64,000 bases of DNA from Kalmanozyma brasiliensis GHG001 (GCF_000497045.1 NW_015961988.1:248001-312000), one strand, 5' to 3'; shown: positions 44,153 to 55,522, counted from the stretch's first letter. A program made the numbers and translations. Notes: generated from the letters alone by a model not told the origin.

Positions 44153-44672
44153 CTAGTAGTCGTCGGTCTCGTTGAAGAAGCCCGAGTAGGTCAAGATGGT
44201 GCCGTAGACGAGTCCACCACCGGCGATGGACATCCAGCAGGCCGTTGGCGCGATGACACCGGAATGTGCGAGTGACAATGGCAGTGCGAAGCCGGAGACG
44301 ATCATGAGACCCGTCATGAAGTTGCCAAAGTCCAAGAATCCGCTGTTGTAGTCGGCGGAGAAGTCATCCGCACCGGCACAGCGAGCGCAGAGGCTGTTGG
44401 GTAACGGTGTCATGACATAGATGAGCGCAACGAGGAGCGGAAGCCAGTTGGACCATAGTGCGCACGAGAGGATGATGAGCAAGAAGCCCAGCGCCAACAC
44501 GAAGGAGAGCAGGATGATGGCTGAGGTGCGGCGAGAGGGGCAGGAACGGGATTCAAGGAGTCAGTCAACGCGTTCGGGGTGCCGATTGCTTCGAGAGCGC
44601 GGCAGAGAGGAGCAGTCCACCTATTCTGCCTTCTATGTATTATCCTTCACTCACTTTTGAGTCCGGCCGCCA
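44153..44672 (-). CDS. VPS55: Vps55/LEPROT endosomal membrane protein, two exons
   Basis: Exon 1 is 44654-44672 (MAAGLK plus one base) and exon 2 is 44153-44520, with a 133-base intron (GTGAGT...CTCAG) restoring KTIILLSFVLALGFLL. The product is 128 residues, the family size. Four transmembrane helices, with the signature LSCALWSNWLPLLVALIYV and the conserved PLPNSLC turn. Vps55 works with Vps68 in late endosome to vacuole sorting. The exon join is supported by the conserved KTII motif across the junction. Confidence 0.93.
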
Positions 44673-45605
44673 TTGTAGATGTATGGGCTCCGCGTCCGGC
44701 GAGATGCTGACCGGATGGATGGAAGGAGCTGCTGCGATTCAGCTGCCGTGCGGATGCTCGTTCTTTTGGCAACGTCCGCGACTACAGAGCTGAATATCGC
44801 TTTGTGGCGTATAGCTTTGCGGAAAGCGTTGATGATAGGACGGTGGATCGAGAGGATGGACGACAAGCACAGACATCGCTCACGATCCAGACCATGATAC
44901 GGGTCCAAGAACGATGCACGCTCCAAGCTGCAGCTCAGCCTCGAATGTGGAGAGAGAGGGCGCAGCTACCGGCCGATTCCTTTCGTGATCGAATTCAACT
45001 TGATTTCAGAGGAAAAGGCGTGAATTAAGCTCAATTTTCCAACAAAAGGGGCAGCAGAGCGCGACGTGGAAGTCTGGCTCAGCGTGATTTTAAGCAGTTT
45101 TTTTTTTCGCTCTCAGGTGTGACTTTTGTGGAAAATGGCTCAGTCGACGGCTGAGCGTGCTGAGCAGCGTGTGACTTGAGCCAGCCACCACCACGGCTCG
45201 CGCTTTGATCTCCATCTCGAACGTCGACTCAGACACTTTCCAACATCATCTGCCTCAACCATCTACATTCCGTCCCGCTCTACTCATCCCGACCTTTCGT
45301 CATCTCACGACGCACATAGCATTCAACATTCGCCCTCGCTCTTCGATCCTAACGCCAGAGCAGTCTCAATCGAGTCCACCTACTCTTCGTAACGCGCTCG
45401 ACCTTCATCCGTGCCAACGTCCCCCGCTCGCTAGCGCGTCCGTTCCGCTTTCCTCCTCCTATCAGCCCGGAGCGCCTTGCGCCGCCAGTCCCCATCATAT
45501 CCGACATCACATACATTCCGCTCGATCGCTCACCGGTGCTCGAGCTATCCGTCTCGCTTCGAGCGGTTGCCAGCGTAGCTTTGCTCTGAAAGCGGCGATC
45601 TCATC
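44673..45605 (+). promoter_or_regulatory. Intergenic: VPS55 promoter and AUG-free leader of the Not4 gene
   Basis: The left part holds the VPS55 promoter. From about 45138 to 45605 the plus strand contains no ATG in any frame and is C/T-rich, so it is read as the transcribed leader of the Not4 gene. A T-run lies at about 45100-45109. No other gene supported. Confidence 0.55.
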
Positions 45606-48600
45606 ATGGCGAAAAGGACAGCACCCACCTCCAGCACCACCGGTCCCGCGTTTCCGCCCCTCGGACTGGTGGTTGGGCCAGGTGCGCCAGCAGCTAGCTC
45701 CCTACACCATGGCTCGCATTCCTACTCCACCTCCAATAACGCATCCAGCTCTCCACCAGTAGAACCACAGCATACAGCCAACGGCCTGCCACCAGCGCCC
45801 AACAAATTTGATGTCAGCCAAGCTCAGCAGTGTCGACTACAAGATGCGTATTGGTCAGATGAAGAGGAGGATATGGATTGTCCGTTGTGCCTGGAAGAGA
45901 TCGATCTTTCTGACGCCAACTTCAAGCCATGCCCATGCGGATACCAGATCTGTCGGTTCTGCTGGCATCACATCAAGCAGAACCTGAACGGTCGATGTCC
46001 CGCATGTCGTCGAAAGTACTCGGACCAGACGGTCGAGTTCAAGCCTATGACTGCAGAAGAGATCAAGCGACTCACCCAGGCCAAGAAGCAGAAGGAGAGG
46101 GAAAAGAAGGAGCTCGAGTCTATGAACCGCAAGCATCTCGCCAACATGCGTGTGGTGCAGAAGAACCTGGTCTACGTCGTTGGTCTCAGCTCCAAACTCG
46201 CCAAGGAGGAGCTCATCCCCACCCTCCGCAGCAACGAGTACTTTGGCCAGTACGGACGCATCTCCAAAATCCTCATCAGCAAACGAAACACAGCATCCAA
46301 GCTCGTCATGGGCACAACTGACACTGCTCTTGGCGTCTACGTCACGTACCACCGTAAGGAGGATGCGGCAAAGGCGATCGTGGCTATCGACGGCAGCAAG
46401 GGCAGCGACGGCAGGGTTGTCCGCGCGAGTTACGGCACCACAAAGTACTGCACCACCTACCTGCGCAATCTGCCATGCACCAACCCGGGCTGTACGTATC
46501 TGCACGAGCCAGGGGAAGAGGCCGACAGCTTCACAAAAGAGGATTTGTCGACATTGCGACATGCCGCCAAAGACACAGAGCACAAGATCAAGCCGGCCTC
46601 GCTGGGCATCACGCAGGCGCCCAAACGATCCGACTTCCTCGGCAGCGCCGATGTGGAATCGTCCGCTCTACCCAAGACAGCTTCCTGGGCATCTGGCAAG
46701 CTCATGTCCGCCGCATCCTCGCCCGCACCTGTTGCGGTGGGCAGTCCTTTCCGCGATTCCGACATGCCACCACTCTCAGCTAGCTCAGCGTCCGCACTCG
46801 CTCGCAAAGTCAGCTCACAGAAGCCATCGACACCCAAGGCGCAGAGGCAGGCCTCAACGACGTCCAAGTCGAAGCTCTCCCTGGCCACAGGACGACCCGA
46901 GTCACCCGCTATCCTGGGCACCGACTCACCAAGTCAGTCACAGCCGTCTTCGCCTGTCCTTGGCAGGGCGGCTGCCGTCTCGTCCGCGACGGATACACCT
47001 CGAAAGGACCAAGAGGCCGCTGCGATCCCTCCGCCGCCAGGTCTGGTCAAGCCGTCGTCTCCACCTGGCCTGGCAAGGTCCGCTTCAACGACCGACTCAC
47101 GACCCGCTACCCCGCATACCGACATCGACCATCCATCGTCCAACTACCAGCCTTCTTCCAGTGCGCAAGCCTTGCTCGACGACATGCTGCAAAGACGAGA
47201 AGCTCAGCCTGAGCTTATCAAGCCCAGCCCTTTCCCCGACTTTGATGACGCCTTGTCCAGCTTCAAGGATGGCGACTTTTCGTTCAACTTGCCCGCCAAC
47301 TCGCAGCTGCCCAGCAATGACGGGCCTTCCGAGCTCACCAGTGCCTTCACGACGTTCAATCCGTTCGGTGCGCCTCCCGGCATCTTGGCTGCTAGTCTCG
47401 CCACGGCTGGCACGCCTCCTCCCGGTATCGTTCGAGCACCCAACCGAAGCTCGACAGCTTCACCGGCTCCACTGAGCTACTCGGGCTCGTTCGATCCCTT
47501 TGCACCTGGCGCCGGGGAGACGATCAAGGAGGATGGCAGCTCGTTTGGAGAGAGCACGTACCCGGGCTCATTGAACCTGGCGGATCAAACGCGAAAGATG
47601 CTGGGACAGGACAACATCGTCGGCGGTGGCATGGGAGGACTGGTTCACGACGATGCGCTCGAGCCTGGACCGGATGCATCGAAGCGCGCATCTCGGTTCG
47701 ACTTCGCAAAGCGAAAGGAGTCCGACTCGTTCCTCGGTGCCTCGCCCCTTCGCACAGAGATGATGCAGGGCTTTGGCGAGAGGGACGCCTTCGGCCCCGG
47801 AAAGGACGTGACGAGTCTGTTGGGCAGCGTCTTCGACCAGGACAGCTCTTCGAACCGACTGAATGGACTCGGAGACGGTGGAGCTGCTGCAGCAGCGTTT
47901 GGCTTGAACGGTCGCGAGACGGGCGGATTCCCCGGCATGGGACTGTCTCGACCTCCTCCTGGCATCGGCGGTCCTGGCTTCGGAGGCCGCTTCGGCACCA
48001 ACACGCCCCCTCCAGGCATCTCGGCACCCGCCAGCCGTCAGCAGCAGGCATTGCTGGCTTCCTTGCACCAGCTCGGTGGCAACAATCTTGGAAGTGGATC
48101 CGACTCGCAACAGCAGCAACAGCACAGCCAGCTCGGCAACGGTGGCAGCGTCGGCTTCCTCACGGAGCTCCAGCAGCAAGCAGCCCAGCGAGCTCAGCAG
48201 CAAGCTCAGTTCGGCTCGGGCAGGGATGGTTCGGAAGGCAACCGACTGAACGGAAGCGGCAACGCCAGCTCTTCCGACCCGCTCTTGGCCCACTTGCTCG
48301 CCGGTCGTCGCCCCAACTACGGCTCTCAGTCTGGGTCGTCCGACCTGCCCTTTGGCGATCCGGCCATCATGTCGATGAGCCGAGCCCAGATCCAGGCCGC
48401 GCAGCAGCAACAGCAACAGCAGCAATTCAGCGGCAATCGATTCGGTGGTGGCATGGGCGGCTTCAGCGGCGGCTTCTCGCCCTTCGACCAGATTAGCAAC
48501 GCCAATGCAGGCTTCGGCTCCGCGTCGCAGTTCGGCGATCACCAGCGCTTCATGCAACAGCAGCAGCAGCAGCAAGGTCAAGGTCAGGGCCAAGGATCGG

Positions 48601-48626
48601 CGTCACCTTACTCCAACATGTCCTGA
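45606..48626 (+). CDS. NOT4: CCR4-NOT subunit 4, RING-type E3 ubiquitin ligase
   Basis: 1006 residues, single exon. The C4C4-type RING spans about 93-140 (CPLCLEEIDLSD, then CPCGYQICRFCWHHI, then CPACRR), the Not4 signature. A coiled coil follows (KKQKEREKKELESM), then an RRM at about 180-275 (NLVYVVGLSSKL, IDGSKGSDGRVVRASYG) and a CCCH-type finger at about 281-300 (KYCTTYLRNLPCTNPGCTYLH). The C-terminal 700 residues are low-complexity with repeated P-P-P-G-I/L motifs and long Gln runs. Not4 ubiquitinates stalled nascent chains and ribosomal proteins and links translation to mRNA decay in the CCR4-NOT complex. The N-terminal order RING-RRM-CCCH is exactly that of yeast Not4. It has a long AUG-free leader. 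Confidence 0.95.
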   Translation: MAKRTAPTSSTTGPAFPPLGLVVGPGAPAASSLHHGSHSYSTSNNASSSPPVEPQHTANGLPPAPNKFDVSQAQQCRLQDAYWSDEEEDMDCPLCLEEIDLSDANFKPCPCGYQICRFCWHHIKQNLNGRCPACRRKYSDQTVEFKPMTAEEIKRLTQAKKQKEREKKELESMNRKHLANMRVVQKNLVYVVGLSSKLAKEELIPTLRSNEYFGQYGRISKILISKRNTASKLVMGTTDTALGVYVTYHRKEDAAKAIVAIDGSKGSDGRVVRASYGTTKYCTTYLRNLPCTNPGCTYLHEPGEEADSFTKEDLSTLRHAAKDTEHKIKPASLGITQAPKRSDFLGSADVESSALPKTASWASGKLMSAASSPAPVAVGSPFRDSDMPPLSASSASALARKVSSQKPSTPKAQRQASTTSKSKLSLATGRPESPAILGTDSPSQSQPSSPVLGRAAAVSSATDTPRKDQEAAAIPPPPGLVKPSSPPGLARSASTTDSRPATPHTDIDHPSSNYQPSSSAQALLDDMLQRREAQPELIKPSPFPDFDDALSSFKDGDFSFNLPANSQLPSNDGPSELTSAFTTFNPFGAPPGILAASLATAGTPPPGIVRAPNRSSTASPAPLSYSGSFDPFAPGAGETIKEDGSSFGESTYPGSLNLADQTRKMLGQDNIVGGGMGGLVHDDALEPGPDASKRASRFDFAKRKESDSFLGASPLRTEMMQGFGERDAFGPGKDVTSLLGSVFDQDSSSNRLNGLGDGGAAAAAFGLNGRETGGFPGMGLSRPPPGIGGPGFGGRFGTNTPPPGISAPASRQQQALLASLHQLGGNNLGSGSDSQQQQQHSQLGNGGSVGFLTELQQQAAQRAQQQAQFGSGRDGSEGNRLNGSGNASSSDPLLAHLLAGRRPNYGSQSGSSDLPFGDPAIMSMSRAQIQAAQQQQQQQQFSGNRFGGGMGGFSGGFSPFDQISNANAGFGSASQFGDHQRFMQQQQQQQGQGQGQGSASPYSNMS

Positions 48627-49710
48627 GCTGAATGAGCCTACTTTTGTCCTCCTGATCCGTGTCCATTCGCAATACACTTGGTTTTGTGGTCTCTGCCTTT
48701 GTCGAGCGAGTCAGTCCAGTTTGTGATGTGGGTGAGAACACAGATGCCTGTGGTGAGAACGAGTGCTGACGTGCTCAGTGGACGCAGCGGGTGCGTGACG
48801 GGCGAAACAGGTTCGGCAGAGTCAGCAAACAAGATTGAGCGTGGTCAGCATACCTGCATTGGCGGGATCAGCCAACAAGATCCAGCGTGTGCGGTACAGG
48901 CGAGCCAGCTTTGGCGGGCCCAGCGAAATGGACTCAGCGGGCTCAGCCAGCCAGCGGAACAATGTTGGCAGGCCCAGCGAAACAGATGGAGCGGGGTCAG
49001 CGATTGGATTTGAGCGGCCCAGCGAAACAGACTCTTGTAGGCAGGGTCAGCGAAACAGGAAAAGCAGGGCTAGCGAGACAGACACAGCGGGCGGGCTTGC
49101 TTGGGCGGGCTCAGCGCAACGGCCGTGGCAGGGTCGGCGAAACAGCTCTGGCGGGACGCGCCAGCGAGCAGCGAGCTGTTTTGCTGAGCCTGTCATGGCC
49201 TTTACGCTGAGCGTCACTCGTCCACCCGACAAGCGCTGGCAGTCCTCATTCCCGCTTCCTGTGCAAGGCTGACCCACATCAGAAAGGGTCGATCATACGT
49301 CTGGCGGCTTGCGACCCTTGACGCCTCTGTCAATACTCCGACAGCAGAGAAAGTATCCTGTGGCGAGTTTGCGTGTCGCCGGTCCTCGTGTGCATCTTGT
49401 TGTGCAAAATTCCCATCACCACCTTGAGATACTTTGGCTTGCTCACAGTTGCTCAACTGTATTTGCTCTGAAGGCCATATAATGAAGGAGATGCATTAGG
49501 TTTGCCAAGCAGGCGGGATGTGTTTCCGCACCCGCAGTCCATCCCGCATCTCTTTGTTTGCAATTTGTCGCCATCGTCGACACAATCGAGAAGGCATATA
49601 ATAGGCGTTCCTCCGTGCTACTGACCCTTCCCTCCCCCTTTCCCTCACATCCTCCGTCCCCTGCCTCTCGCCCCTATCCTCCCGCCCCCTTCCTCTCGTC
49701 CTCCGTCGAC
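48627..49710. other. Intergenic between NOT4 and an unrecognised gene
   Basis: It holds a degenerate repeat field (separate entry). The right end, from about 49620, is C/T-rich leader of the downstream gene. The 145-codon plus-strand frame at 48835-49272 is a by-product of the repeats. Confidence 0.5.
48795..49170. repeat. Degenerate interspersed minisatellite with core GCGAAACAG
   Basis: Exact cores at 48802-48810, 48977-48985, 49022-49030, 49050-49058 and 49137-49145. Variants include GCGAAATGG (48922) and GCGAGACAG/GCGCAACGG (about 49073 and 49114). Most are preceded by GGGTCA or GGCCCA. Spacing is irregular (28-175 bases), so this is a decayed repeat array rather than a clean tandem satellite. 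The three-base phase differs between copies, arguing against a coding origin. Confidence 0.7.
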
Positions 49711-50522
49711 ATGGCGCACAAAGACGCCCTTGCCATCAGCCGTCTTTTGGCAGTGCAGACGCCAGAGAACCTCGACCTCCTGATCGACATCGCGGGCGAC
49801 CCCTCACGCCTCGGCTTCCTCGCCGACCACTTGCGCAGCCTTGCAGGTGACGGTCGAGCACCCGCATCAGCCCTCGTACCTTTGTCGTCTGGCAGCTCGG
49901 CCCGCGCGATTGCCCTCGCTCCTCAAGATGGACACGAGCACCAGCCTTTCCGCCAACTCGCCGCAAACTCGGACGGACCCATCTTCCTGGGAAGGACCGG
50001 CATCTCCGACGAAGACTACGTCAGTCCAGCCTTCTTCCGCACCGTCTGCGGCTCTGTCGACGAGCCAACCTATCTCAAGATGGTGTTGATGATCCTCAAG
50101 ACGGACAAGCTGGACATCAGGATCGGCAACTCTTGGGCTCGTCGTCTGACGGTCGACATGGGCGATGGCGTCAGGACTGGCTTGGTGGCCGAAAAGGGCT
50201 CGGTTCTGTACGACTCCAAGGACTCGTACCCGGACGGAACCCTCATTGCTGCCGAAGACATCGAGGGATTCATCAAGCGTGGTGAGCAGAGTCTCTTCTT
50301 CGACAAGCAGGCCAAGGCGCTCCTGTTTCCCGACGAGATCCGTCCGCCCTGGCAGGTTGTGCAGGCCTGGCACAGTCTCATCGACCGGAAGCGCAAGCGC
50401 GCCAAGTTGATGATGGTCCCCGCACGGTACGTACTCAACTGCGACCCCTTCGCTTTCGCCCTGCGCTGGTTTACTGATCGTTCTGGCTCTTGCTTCACAT
50501 TCACAGTCATGTTGATGCTTGA
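49711..50522 (+). CDS. Unrecognised conserved-looking protein, two exons
   Basis: Exon 1 is 49711-50426 and exon 2 is 50507-50522; the intron (80 bases, GTACGT...TTCACAG) replaces a poor-quality tail with a short end, MVPARHVDA. The product is 243 residues. No family was recognised. Visible: an N-terminal helical region (ISRLLAVQTPENLDLLIDI, LGFLADHLRSLAG), a linker, then a compact region with SDEDYVSPAFFRTVCGSVDEP, RIGNSWARRLTVDMGDGVRTG, LFFDKQAKALLFPDEI and RPPWQVVQAWHSLIDRKRKRAK. The composition and even hydrophobic pattern suggest a real globular protein. There is no signal peptide or membrane segment. Convergent with the MFS gene, 98 bases apart. Confidence 0.6.
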
Positions 50523-50620
50523 GCGACCGAGCATTCTATTTCCGCAATGTAAACCGAGTCTTTGTACATGCCTGAATCACGAACGACCTGAGCAGAGAGA
50601 ACACCATGCAAGGCAACGCT

Positions 50621-52599
50621 CTACCATCGGTAACGGAAAGTGCTGACCTGGTCGCCCTTGAGCACCTTCGCCTCCTCCCAAGTAGCGTACGTTCCGCCAC
50701 CGCCGAGGTGGAGACGGCGCATGAGGCCACCGAGGGCGCCGGCCTGCTGGATCTCGCGTTCGCGGATCTGAGCAGCCTCGGCCTGGAGGTCCTTACCCGA
50801 GGCTTGCATGGAGGGGTCGTCGGCGAGGATGGTCTCGTTGCGCTTGCCTGCGTCGCGCTGGCGGTTCTCGCGCTGGAGCGCAAAGTAGAAGATGGCGTTG
50901 CTGATGAGACCGATGGCAATGTAGGCGAGTACGACAGCGTGTCCAAGGATGAAGCGCGGAGAGGTGTTGCGTGGGTAGATGTTGGAGGACACAGCACCGT
51001 TGATGTTACCGAACGAGATGACTACACCGGTGACGACGGAGCGCACGTAGGCGCCCTCGCTATTGCCGGCGACGATCGCAATCGTGTTGGGAATCATCGG
51101 GTAGATACCGCAAGCCGCGAGGTAGACGGCAAAGTACGAGACACCGCTCTTGCGCCTAGCATCGTTGGCAATGAGGATGATGTAACCGATAATGCCAACC
51201 GCCGAGAGCACGATCGAGTACAGCGTCCTGCGCGAGGTGCGATCGGCCAGGAAGCCCACGATGACCGTGACAATGCAAGCCGTGATGTAGATGGGGATAC
51301 TGATCAGGTTGGCCGTGTTGGCCGACCAACGAGGATTGAGGCTCTTAACGATCGTTGGGGTAAAGAGCGAGAATGCATATAAAGGTCCCACGCAGCCTGA
51401 TGAGTGACAAGAAGAGAAGACAGAGAGAGGTCAGCTTATGAAGACGATAGCGTCGGCGAAAGGCGCTGCTATGCTTACCGATGTACGCGCCCATTCCAAC
51501 CCATGTTTTCCAATCGCCGAAAGCCTTCCAAACATTAGCCCACTTGAATTTCTCGCCGGCAGCCGAGAATTGCTGATCTTGCTGAAGTCGATAGATGACA
51601 GCTCGACGCTCTGAGTCGGACAGGAAGCTGGCAGTGTCTGGGAAGTCGGCGACAAGCCAGAAAGACATTACTCCCGATACGAAAGTAGCAAGCCCAATAA
51701 TGATAAAGATCCACCTCCAACCACTGTAGCCTCCAATGCCGTCCATCTTGTTAATGGCGAAGGAGAGGAGACCGCCGAAAGCGCCTGATGCTGTTGCAGC
51801 AGAGAAGAAGACGGCAGCTCGGAGGCCGAATTCTGAGCGTTTGTACCACCCACTCAACACTGTAAAAAAATCGTAGCATATGAAACGTGGGTCAGTAAGG
51901 CCGCTTTGCATAACAAAGACGCTTTATGAGTGTCGGGAGCTCTGGGAAAGGAGTAAAACGATGCGAACAGTAGTTGGCACCTGGAAAGAGACCTGTAGTG
52001 TGGGAGCAAAGGACGACGACGAAGAGAGGCGAAGAAGAGGGGAAGAAAAGTCAGCGGATGAGGTCGCCTGAAAACTCGACGGAGTGAGCGAGAAATCGAG
52101 CCGCACCTGCTTCAGTGATGCCGAGGAAGAATCGAGCGACAACAAGGCCCTCGTAGTTGTGAACGAGGCCTTGAGAAAGCATGCAAATGCCGACGAGGAT
52201 CGTGATAGCAGGGAACCAGATCGAGGGACGAAGGCGCTTGAGCAAGACGTTGGAGGGCACCTCGAAAAGGGCGTAGGGGAAGAAGAAGACCGTAAGAGCG
52301 ATATTGTACTGCTGGCTGGTAAGGCCAAGCTCAGCCTCGAGACCGTAAAGACGAGCATTGCCGATAGCGGAACGGTCGAGGAAACTGAGAAGGTAGAGGA
52401 CGCAAAGCCAAGGGATCAATCGCATGTCGATCTTTCTCATGAGTTTCTTTTCGTCCACATCGGCAGGGAAGCCCTCGCCATCGATGGAGCCAGAGGCATC
52501 GCCGCGGGATACGGTGTTGACGACGGTACCATCGGCACCTTTGACGTGCTTGTCGTCGTAGGGAGAGGCGTTGTGGCCCTCGCTGTTGTTGGAAGACAT
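50621..52599 (-). CDS. MFS transporter of the Dal5/allantoate permease (anion:cation symporter) type, four exons
   Basis: Exons, from the start: 52107-52599, 51969-51992 (a 24-base micro-exon), 51479-51859 and 50621-51396; phases agree and give 557 residues. The micro-exon supplies LFPGANY, joining ITEAG to LLSGWYKRSEFG, the signature helix 4-5 stretch of this family. Other hallmarks: the helix 1 motif WLCVLYLLSFLDRSAIGNARL, YALFEVPSNVLLKRLRPS, LVADFPDTASFLSDSERR in the central loop and NTIAIVAGNSEGAYVRSV late in the protein. These permeases import allantoate, nicotinate, pantothenate, biotin-like or similar organic anions; the substrate is not predictable here. The donor after the micro-exon is a weak GTTCGC. 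The start chosen is the ATG of MSSNNSEG; an upstream in-frame non-ATG stretch is not used. Confidence 0.86.
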
Positions 52600-54173
52600 G
52601 CTGGCGGAGGAGAGCAAATAGGAAAAGATTCCAAAGGGGGAGAACTCACTGCGCGAAGGCGAAGATGGCGCTTTCTTATACACATGTCAAGCGCGCTCAC
52701 CGGTCAAAGAAAGTGCGGGGTAGGCCAGTCATCCAATGAGATGATGCATCGAGTGCAGATGCGCTGGAGGCGAGGATCCTGACTGGCTCATCGAGGCTTG
52801 AGACTGATGCACAGGTGCTCGCGTATCAACGACAACGCGCTTGTCGAGCCCTCGAATGTAGACACAGGCGGGGTAAGCTAGTTCAAGACGTGGGCGCTGC
52901 ATTAGAGACCGAGTATGGCCGAGAGTATGATCTGGCTCGAGACGAGTGTCGATCTGGCAAGCTTGGACGCGAGGAGGGCTTGGCGTGGGGAGGACAAAAT
53001 TCAGGGCTGCCCAACTCGACAGACGCGGACACGCGGAGAATAATTTTGCGGGGCAATCGAAGCGTCGCCGTGTGGAACCGAGAGGACAATGGACACTGCT
53101 CTCATGCATATCCATCTCGTGTGCCGGCATTCGACTCTCCGCTCCCATTCCCGCGAAGGATATGACCGGCAAGTCCTGAATTATAATATGCATGGCAATA
53201 CACTAGACCGAGCTTGGTGTTGTGCGGTTGATCAGGAACGCCTCATTTCGCTCCGAGTTCCCATCACTCAGTCAACTACTGTAGCTCAAGCTCGTTTCCG
53301 CCTCTCGAGCTAAGACTCGTGGTAGCGAACCAGGCACCCTGCGTTCCATGCGAGCTTCTTGGCCGAGTCAACAACGGATAAACCAATGCAGCCCGCGACG
53401 GTGAGGCAAAAGCGGGGGGGCCCGGATCTTGCCGCTTTGAAGCATGGCACCTCCAACCCGAGTGATTGAGACCAGCATCAGTGTTACTGTCCCTCCATCG
53501 ATGAGGGCCAAGACCACGTTGTTCGGTCGGATCTGAGACAGAGTCGTGATGCGCCAAAGTGAATGCAGCAACAACAGCGGTGATTAGCACGGGCGGGAGC
53601 ATGCATTCGATATACGGCAAGAGGCGTGCCAAGGCACCGGAACTCTCCGCTGATGGTTGTTGCGACCTCCTTATCCTACTCTGGTCTGTTATCGCGATCG
53701 CTTTTAACGGGGTGGGGTTCGAAGGTCTGTGGGCACACACTGCCGGCCAAATGACCGTGATGCCAAGGCCATCTACCGTGCAGGTTAGACACAGCGCCAA
53801 GGCCAAACGTGGCTGCAGGCAGTCCACATCGCCCGCGTGGCTTGGCGAGAATTTCGAGCGGAGTGTTAGACCTTCATACAGATTGGGCTTAGCAAAAGCC
53901 GAAGAAGATAAAATCTGTTAGGTCCCACATACAGTTGCCGGCCGAGGTCACGTGCTACCGCTAACCACCGTGGGCTTTCTCGCAGCAGGCAGTCTGGCTG
54001 TCAGGATTCCACACGGCTGGCCATAAAGCCACCTGGAGCCGGCTCTGGAAATTCGAGGCTGCAGACCGCGACGAGTCCAGTTCGCTGCGAAGATTGCTGA
54101 GGCCAGTGACTTGAGCTAAGGGTCGTCGACACCACCTTGACATCACCACCATCACACATCATATATCGTCAAA
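52600..54173. other. Intergenic: MFS promoter and RPS21 promoter
   Basis: No supported gene. The last 60 bases before RPS21 carry ATC/CACC-rich leader sequence. Scattered plus and minus frames lack coding bias. Confidence 0.5.
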
Positions 54174-55522
54174 ATGGAGAACGACCGCGTAAGTTGCTGC
54201 TCAGATCGACTCGAGACAAGCAGCATCGCCATCAGCATCGACAGCATGGAGGAGTAGACCAGCACTTGATCGACACCAAACCGACATGAATCGCTTTTCG
54301 CAGCTGCTGCATCGACCAGAGATGCCGCGACATCTTCCGACACCTAGCATCAGATGGAGTTATGCAGGAAGGTTCCGACGGTCAGAGCACCAGACAGTGA
54401 TGCCGACTGGAGGACGGGAGTGGGTGGCATGGTCGCAGAATTGCACATGGCATACGAAAGGATGAAGGATAGGCAGCATGGCGGATTGGTAGAAGTTGGA
54501 CCGGGACAGGATAGCCAGCTGGCAAGACGCACGAATGCGATCCTTGATGGGACATTGGACTCCAAAGCTTCGTTATGGTGCTGATTGCACTCATGGGCAG
54601 CACTCAGCTGCGACCGTCCAACTCGCAGCAGCTCAATGAGTTCAGCATGGCCAACCCGATCAAGCAATGCCGCACCTACCTGCAACCCAACCTGCTCCTC
54701 CATTGCTCCCTTTCGACGCATGCTCTTGTCTCGACCTCGTCCAACCTTCGATCAACTCGAGCAAATCACTGACCCTTCCCAATACCAACTGCGACCTTTC
54801 AACCTCACAGGGAGACCTTGTTGACCTTTACGTCCCCCGAAAGTGCGCCGCCACTGGCCGCATCATTGAGGCCAAGGACCACGCCTCGGTGCAGATCGCT
54901 GTCGCTGACGTTGACGCCAACGGCCGTGCCATCCCTGGCCAGTCGACCGTCTTCCCCTTGTCCGGCTTCGTGCGCCAGCTCGGTGAGGGTGACGACTCGC
55001 TCAACCGCCTTGCCCAGAAGGAGGGTCGTAAGTATCTTTTCGCAACCCAGCACGAACATCGACAGCAGCAGCAGCGCATCGACACCTAGCAGGACACAGT
55101 ATCGCGGGAAGCAGCGTTAGGAAGGGAAGGAGAACAGGACATACCGCCCTTGACAGTCTGCATTAGGCGCATCACACGCCCATTCGCAGGATTCCAAAAC
55201 ATTTCATAAAGGAGCGAAGAGTAACCCTACAGCATCGGATTAAGATCTCAATGCCCGGCCTTTTGGCCATTCAGTGGGCCCTAGAGAGTCAGACCTTTGC
55301 TACATTCTTATTGCAGCCGGCTACGTCGTTTTCGACGTCTTTCGTTGACGGAAAAGGGAGGAGACGGATGATGGAAGGTTCCACGACTGGATATGCTGCT
55401 GCTCGGTGGTCGTCGCACCATCGTCCTGTTCAACCGAACGGATCGCTGACCTTCACTCTCATCTCAAACCCCTTCATTCGCGCCTTGCAGTCCTCAAGAA
55501 CGTCTGGCAGTACCAGAAGTAA
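54174..55522 (+). CDS. RPS21: 40S ribosomal protein S21 (eS21), three exons
   Basis: Exons are 54174-54188 (MENDR only), 54811-55027 and 55491-55522, totalling 87 residues, the family length. Intron 1 is 622 bases and intron 2 is 463 bases, both with GTAAGT donors; acceptors are CTCACAG and CTTGCAG. The sequence is diagnostic: [19 protein letters not shown], then [48 protein letters not shown] across the last junction. Small-subunit protein needed for 18S rRNA maturation. Introns make up 80 percent of the gene. The last exon lies about 295 bases from the SIN3 stop (convergent). Confidence 0.96.

Noticed and set aside
55368..55449. Possible C/D snoRNA in RPS21 intron 2 (ATGATGG ... CTGA)
   Set aside because: Box C has a mismatch, no terminal stem was found and CTGAC is a likely branch point. 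Introns of RPS4 showed only similarly weak matches.
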